A stretch of DNA of 15,766 bases, from the NCBI GenBank assembly GCA_038258185.1, contig JBBSQD010000143.1:1-15766 (forward strand), read 5' to 3'. Below the pieces are notes generated by a model. It was not told the origin of the DNA. It saw only the letters and a program-made list of their open reading frames with translations, and searched no databases. This document shows positions 12,093 to 15,766 of the stretch, piece by piece. The position numbers were made by a program, and so were the translations under genes. The first letter of the stretch is position 1, and the number at the start of each line of letters is the position of its first letter. The stretch comes from JAIOHN01 sp038258185 (GTDB taxonomy: Bacteria; Chloroflexota; Anaerolineae; Aggregatilineales; Phototrophicaceae).

Positions 12093-12905
12093 ACGTCTGA
12101 ACGCAAACACCTGCTGAATCACCGGCTTGCCATATTCAGCACCGCCCGTCATCACGCGCAGATTGGGCAGCAGGTACGTGTCACCCGCGCCGTGAGAATG
12201 TCCGCACAGCACGGTGAGTTGCTGGTCGGGATGGGCCGACATGATTTCCAGCAGCACATCGCCCACGGCCTTACAAGTAAAATGCGGCAGATAAGCATTG
12301 TCCGGCTGCGCGACCTGACCTTCATACCAGCAGGCTTCCCGAAACGGCGGCGGATGCATCACCGCCAGTACTTCCGAATGAGTCGCCAGCGCGGCAGGCA
12401 GCACGCGCCGGAAGTGGTCAGCGGCTTCATCACCCAGGCTGCGCAGTTTCGCCTGAAGCTGAGTTTTGTCCAGATCGCGCAGATCATCAATCAGGCGGTA
12501 ATCCTCCAGCGAAACGCCGGATTTTTCAAAGTCACCCAGCCGCCCGTCAGACCAGCTATCATGCCCGATCAGCGCGACATTCGGCGTCAGCGAGATCACG
12601 TCCGCATCATTAAGCCAGGTCAGGCCCGCGCTTTGTGCACACAACTGACGCACAAGTTTGGAGACAGTAGCAATATTGCTGTGATAAAAATCGTGATTGC
12701 CCAGCACAAAATAGATCGGGCAGCCGCAGCGTTTTTCCAGCATCTTGAGGTAATACAGCAGCGTATTCGCCTCGCCAATATCCCCAGCAATCAGCAGCAC
12801 ATCCGGTGTGTGGGTGTGAATGTGGCTGAACAGTTTATCCACATGCGGGGGTTTGAGAAAGTTCAGATGAATATCGGTCATCCAGGCGACACGCAGATCA
12901 GCCAT
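12090..12905 (-). CDS. Calcineurin-like metallophosphoesterase
   Basis: This is a predicted cytoplasmic two-metal phosphoesterase of 271 residues. The metal-binding motifs come in the canonical order: Asp11 and His13 in TDIHLN, Asp42 in IAGDIGE, Asn70-His71 in VLGNHDFYH, His184 in AVMHPPPF, and His236 and His238 in LCGHSHG. The substrate could be a nucleotide, a phosphodiester or a phosphoprotein; the sequence does not say. The start is one base after the stop codon of the GMC oxidoreductase gene (TAG-G-ATG) and no separate well-spaced ribosome site is seen, so translation probably depends on reinitiation. The stop codon lies within an intergenic repeat. Confidence 0.93.
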   Translation of the reverse strand: MADLRVAWMTDIHLNFLKPPHVDKLFSHIHTHTPDVLLIAGDIGEANTLLYYLKMLEKRCGCPIYFVLGNHDFYHSNIATVSKLVRQLCAQSAGLTWLNDADVISLTPNVALIGHDSWSDGRLGDFEKSGVSLEDYRLIDDLRDLDKTQLQAKLRSLGDEAADHFRRVLPAALATHSEVLAVMHPPPFREACWYEGQVAQPDNAYLPHFTCKAVGDVLLEIMSAHPDQQLTVLCGHSHGAGDTYLLPNLRVMTGGAEYGKPVIQQVFAFRR

Positions 12906-12906
12906 C

Positions 12907-14874
12907 CTAAAAGCGACTTTTGATGTGCTGCGAAACGTAATGTGCCAGGGCCATAATACTGATCATTGGGTTCACTCCGGCGGCAGTCGGCAAAGCGCTA
13001 CCATCAGCAACAAACAGATTTTTCACTTCGTAAGTTTCGCCTTCAGGGGAAATCGCACCGATGGCGCTGCTCCCGCCCACGCGACAGCTCGACATCTGAT
13101 GAGCGCTGAATACTGCCATGCTGTTGGTGGCAAATCCGGCACGCTGCACCTGTTCGATAAACGGCTCAATCGCGCTGCCATTGCTACCGCCCAGCTTTTG
13201 GTGCGGCCCATAAATCACCCGCGCCCCGGCTGCGTGATGGATGCGAATCGCTTCGGACAGACCTTTGAGCAGATGTCGTCCATCCAGTGAACTCAGGTGA
13301 TATTCAATCTGTGGTGCGCCCTTTTTATCGACTGTCACCCGGCCACCGTGATAATCTCGCGCCAGAATAATAATGTTGGAGAAATAAGCCAGTTTCTGCA
13401 TATTACGTTTGTGTTCGCGTCCGTCATGCCACGGGAAAGCCTGCGCCGCCATGCCGGGATGCACCGGGCTGGTTTCCAGCCATACGCCATAACCGCGTCC
13501 ATCCAGGTTGGCAAACTGATGCGAAACCCGCGTCATCGGTGCGCCGTGCCAGCCCTTAATCGGCTCATCAAAGCGGCTGAAAATCACCGTCGTCGGGTGT
13601 AAATGCAGATTCTCGCCGATGTGCGCATTCCCCAAGCCAGATCGTAGCAGCAGCGCCGGGGTATGCAACGCTCCCGCCGCTACGACGACTGCTTTGGCTT
13701 TCACATGCAAATGAGTGCAGGTGCCATCCGCCTGTTGGACAGTGACTTCTGCGCCTTCGACCATCCCTGCCTGATGCACCACCCGGTCGACATGCCCGCG
13801 CACAACAATCCGTGCGCCACGGTTAAACGCGTCCTGCAAATAAGTCTTCAGCGTGCTTTGTTTGGCGCCAAACGGACAGCCATAATTGCAATAGCCGCAG
13901 TCCTCGCAGCCTTTGACATTGCGCGGAATGACCGAGACTTCATAACCCAGCGCCTTGCAACCCCGTTCCAGCGTGGTATTAACCGGGTTCGGCACACTTT
14001 CGTCGGTGTTCACATGGATGCGCTCACTGACCGCATCCATACTGTGTTTATAATCATCGCTGGTGGCGGCGGTAAAGCCGTAATTGTGCTGCCATTCCTT
14101 GAGCACATGCTCCGGGGTGCGCAGCGATGTGTTCCAGTTGATGATCGTCCCGCCGCCCAAGGTGCTGCCAGCCAGCAGCGTGACACCCAGATCAGTCGAG
14201 GTCAGGACGCCGCGCCGTTCATACAGGTGTTGATTACTTGCCAGTTCGCGACCATGAAAATCCGCTTCAGCGTGGTAGCCGCCTTTTTCAATCACGATCA
14301 CGTCCAGACCGGCGGCGGTCAGTTCACCAGCGACCACGCCGCCACCGGCACCGGAGCCGATCACCAGCACATCGGTATAGAGCGTGCTGTCATCCTCAAT
14401 CGCATACGGCAAAATCGTCCGCGGGATATCTTCAGCTTTGCCCGGTGGATCATCATAGTCATAGGTAGCCCATGTGGGATTGGGTTGATCGTCGGGCATC
14501 AGCGCGTAAAACAGCGCCAGACTCAAACGCTTGACTCCCTGAAACGCCTTGCGCTGGATTGGAATCTGGCTTTCACCCCATGCGCACAGCAGGGCGCCAC
14601 GCTCATCCACGTTCAATTCGGAAAATGGCCGCGTGTGCCCGCTGATAAAGCGGTTGAGCAAGCCATTTTCGATAATCGCCAGAAACCATTTCAATTCACG
14701 GATGGTGGTATCGTCTGCCACCTGAACCACCACATCGGCATAATGCTCGACCAGATCAAAATCGCTGGCTTTCAGCTTGAACAAGCGTGGATCGTCATCC
14801 GCTTCAGGGGCAAGTGTGGGAATCAGAGTATCGAAAATCCGCGCGAGGGTCTGCTTTTCATGAGCAGTAAACAT
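12907..14874 (-). CDS. GMC-family FAD oxidoreductase with N-terminal helical domain and four-Cys cluster
   Basis: This is a 655-residue flavoprotein, longer than the usual 500-560 of GMC enzymes. Residues 1-155 form an extra helical domain (FTAHEKQTLARIFDTLIPTL) like the gluconate 2-dehydrogenase subunit 3 family. The FAD-binding fold begins at VLVIGSGAGGGVVAGEL (169-185), with Glu196 for the ribose. A second GMC motif lies at LLAGSTLGGGTIINW (233-247). The cluster CEDCGYCNYGC (Cys323, 326, 329, 333) and GAKQST follow, as in long-chain alcohol oxidase-like proteins. The active-site His592 is in SAHQMSSCRVGG and the C-terminal GVNPMISIMALA holds Asn635. It probably oxidises an alcohol or sterol-like substrate, identity unknown. 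The ATG at 14874 has GAGG six bases upstream; the longer frame from a TTG at 14889 lacks this. A -10 TATAAT is at 14912-14907. Confidence 0.93.
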   Translation of the reverse strand: MFTAHEKQTLARIFDTLIPTLAPEADDDPRLFKLKASDFDLVEHYADVVVQVADDTTIRELKWFLAIIENGLLNRFISGHTRPFSELNVDERGALLCAWGESQIPIQRKAFQGVKRLSLALFYALMPDDQPNPTWATYDYDDPPGKAEDIPRTILPYAIEDDSTLYTDVLVIGSGAGGGVVAGELTAAGLDVIVIEKGGYHAEADFHGRELASNQHLYERRGVLTSTDLGVTLLAGSTLGGGTIINWNTSLRTPEHVLKEWQHNYGFTAATSDDYKHSMDAVSERIHVNTDESVPNPVNTTLERGCKALGYEVSVIPRNVKGCEDCGYCNYGCPFGAKQSTLKTYLQDAFNRGARIVVRGHVDRVVHQAGMVEGAEVTVQQADGTCTHLHVKAKAVVVAAGALHTPALLLRSGLGNAHIGENLHLHPTTVIFSRFDEPIKGWHGAPMTRVSHQFANLDGRGYGVWLETSPVHPGMAAQAFPWHDGREHKRNMQKLAYFSNIIILARDYHGGRVTVDKKGAPQIEYHLSSLDGRHLLKGLSEAIRIHHAAGARVIYGPHQKLGGSNGSAIEPFIEQVQRAGFATNSMAVFSAHQMSSCRVGGSSAIGAISPEGETYEVKNLFVADGSALPTAAGVNPMISIMALAHYVSQHIKSRF

Positions 14875-14906
14875 GGCTGACCTCAACAATATGGTCTAAT
14901 AAGTTG

Positions 14907-14912
14907 ATTATA
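14907..14912 (-). promoter_or_regulatory. Likely -10 box of the GMC oxidase operon
   Basis: A perfect TATAAT read on the minus strand would start transcription about 25 nt before the GMC start codon. No clear -35 box lies at standard spacing, so the assignment is tentative. Confidence 0.35.
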
Positions 14913-15081
14913 CAGAAAAAGTAAGGTAAATCCTTTTGGGCATAGTTTGCTTACGGTTAGAGTAATTTGCCCGATCACCAATTCTCTGATCTGATATTCA
15001 TGTTGATAATCTTTGTTACTCATAAAATATCGTTAAAATCAGGTTTGCTTAATGTGAAAAGAAATATTCAAGGAGGAAAGA

Positions 15082-15766
15082 ATGACTCGCAAACGTACCA
15101 TCATGAGTCTCATTATCAGTGTGGTGCTGCTCATGACCACCAGTGTCATGGCACAGAATATCACGTTTGAATGGACACGCTGGGATAATGTGATTACTGT
15201 CCAGCCGAGCACGAACACGCTGGATATTGCTGAAACACAGGAATTTCAGATTACCGGCGGAGAAGTCCGTCGCGCCAGCCGCAGTTGGACCGACCCGGTA
15301 GATATTGAAGGTGTGTTTTATGTCGAGGGTGGGCAACCTGAAGAAATCACCCCCGGTCAGGGCGAAACCCCCGGCACCTATACCATTTCCGAGCAGAGTG
15401 GCGAAACCACGCTGGTCTTCTATCTGCCGGAAATTGCGGAAGCTGGCGATAGTTTCATTGTGCAGTTTAATTACAGCACCCCTATTCAGAATGAAAATCT
15501 TGTGGACTGGATCGTCATTCCGGGGGATCATGTCGCGCCGGTCAACAGCAGCAGGGTAACGATTAATTTCCCTGAAGGCGATGTGCCCGATGAAGGTCTG
15601 GTGCGCGTCGTGGAGGGTAACGGCAGTGCCACCGTCCAGGGCAATAGCGTGGTTATTCAATCCAATGGGCAAATTCCGGCTAACCAGATGTTCTCTTTAC
15701 AGATGCCCTTTGGTGAAGGTGTGGGTGCAGCAGCTAACGCACCTGCAGGCAATCAGCCAGCCGCCA
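15082..15766 (+). CDS. Secreted DUF2207-like protein, N-terminal part (runs off right edge)
   Basis: The first 228 codons are in the window. AGGAGG at 15071-15076 is five bases before the ATG, a textbook ribosome site. Residues 1-24 form a Sec signal peptide (basic start, IMSLIISVVLLMTTS core, cleavage after VMA). The mature part opens ITFEWTRWDNVITVQPSTN, followed by DIAETQEFQITGGEVRRASR and a long all-beta stretch. This layout resembles the extracytoplasmic domain of DUF2207 membrane proteins, which normally continue into transmembrane helices that would lie beyond the edge. The last visible residues are Ala/Pro/Asn-rich, like a linker to such a segment. Function is unknown. It is divergent from the GMC operon across about 200 bp. 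Confidence 0.75.
   Translation, partial: MTRKRTIMSLIISVVLLMTTSVMAQNITFEWTRWDNVITVQPSTNTLDIAETQEFQITGGEVRRASRSWTDPVDIEGVFYVEGGQPEEITPGQGETPGTYTISEQSGETTLVFYLPEIAEAGDSFIVQFNYSTPIQNENLVDWIVIPGDHVAPVNSSRVTINFPEGDVPDEGLVRVVEGNGSATVQGNSVVIQSNGQIPANQMFSLQMPFGEGVGAAANAPAGNQPAA

Noticed and set aside
13663..14880. Long open frame of 405 codons on the plus strand
   Set aside because: It is antisense to the GMC oxidoreductase, whose motifs are unmistakable; the antisense product has no recognisable domain.
15049..15672. 207-codon minus-strand frame
   Set aside because: It is antisense to the DUF2207-like gene, which has an ideal ribosome site and a signal peptide.
1..15766. tRNA, rRNA, CRISPR array, transposase, prophage or classical defence genes
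   Set aside because: None was recognised by reading; the repeats seen are too few and too irregular for CRISPR, and no recombinase motif appears in any frame.

Overview
The window looks like ordinary chromosome from a free-living bacterium, most likely a Chloroflexota member of the Anaerolineae type. This is inferred from protein style only: a Thr/Pro-rich lipoprotein, a secreted DUF2207-like protein, a RecA with a Pro-rich tail, and many single-gene units on alternating strands. Shine-Dalgarno sites are strong and the genetic code is standard. No tRNA, rRNA, CRISPR array, insertion sequence or phage gene was recognised.

Layout. 1-914: the start of an MFS efflux-type transporter (minus, runs off the left edge), preceded in the same operon by an unlisted 52-residue protein and a possible 30-codon leader ORF. 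The operon has a strong promoter flanked by a 15-bp direct repeat (one mismatch). Divergent from it is a lipoprotein gene (915-1448). 1472-2812: recA with its terminator and a promoter whose -35/-10 spacer carries a near-consensus LexA box. 2812-5616: a PduO-type cobalamin adenosyltransferase, a duplicated PGDYG-like protein, a solitary LutA-like CCG protein and a GNAT acetyltransferase. 5617-8333: a PhzF-like isomerase, a YihY/BrkB membrane protein and the house-cleaning phosphatase YjjX. 8401-9746: a DEDDh exonuclease translationally linked to a CPBP-family membrane protein with degenerate active-site motifs, closed by a 32-bp perfect palindrome. 10097-11730: a secreted SMP-30-like beta-propeller and an A/T-rich DUF1801 gene. 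11815-12092: two copies of a composite intergenic repeat. 12090-14874: a GMC oxidoreductase with an extra N-terminal domain and a four-cysteine cluster, one base ahead of a metallophosphoesterase. 15082-15766: the start of a secreted DUF2207-like protein.

The genes do not form one pathway. The real units are the MFS operon, exonuclease-CPBP and GMC oxidase-phosphoesterase. I see no convincing new multi-gene system. The best leads are the MFS operon control region with its small ORFs, the recA LexA box, the inactivated-looking CPBP protein, the GMC Cys cluster and the 11.8-12.1 kb repeat that supplies a stop codon.
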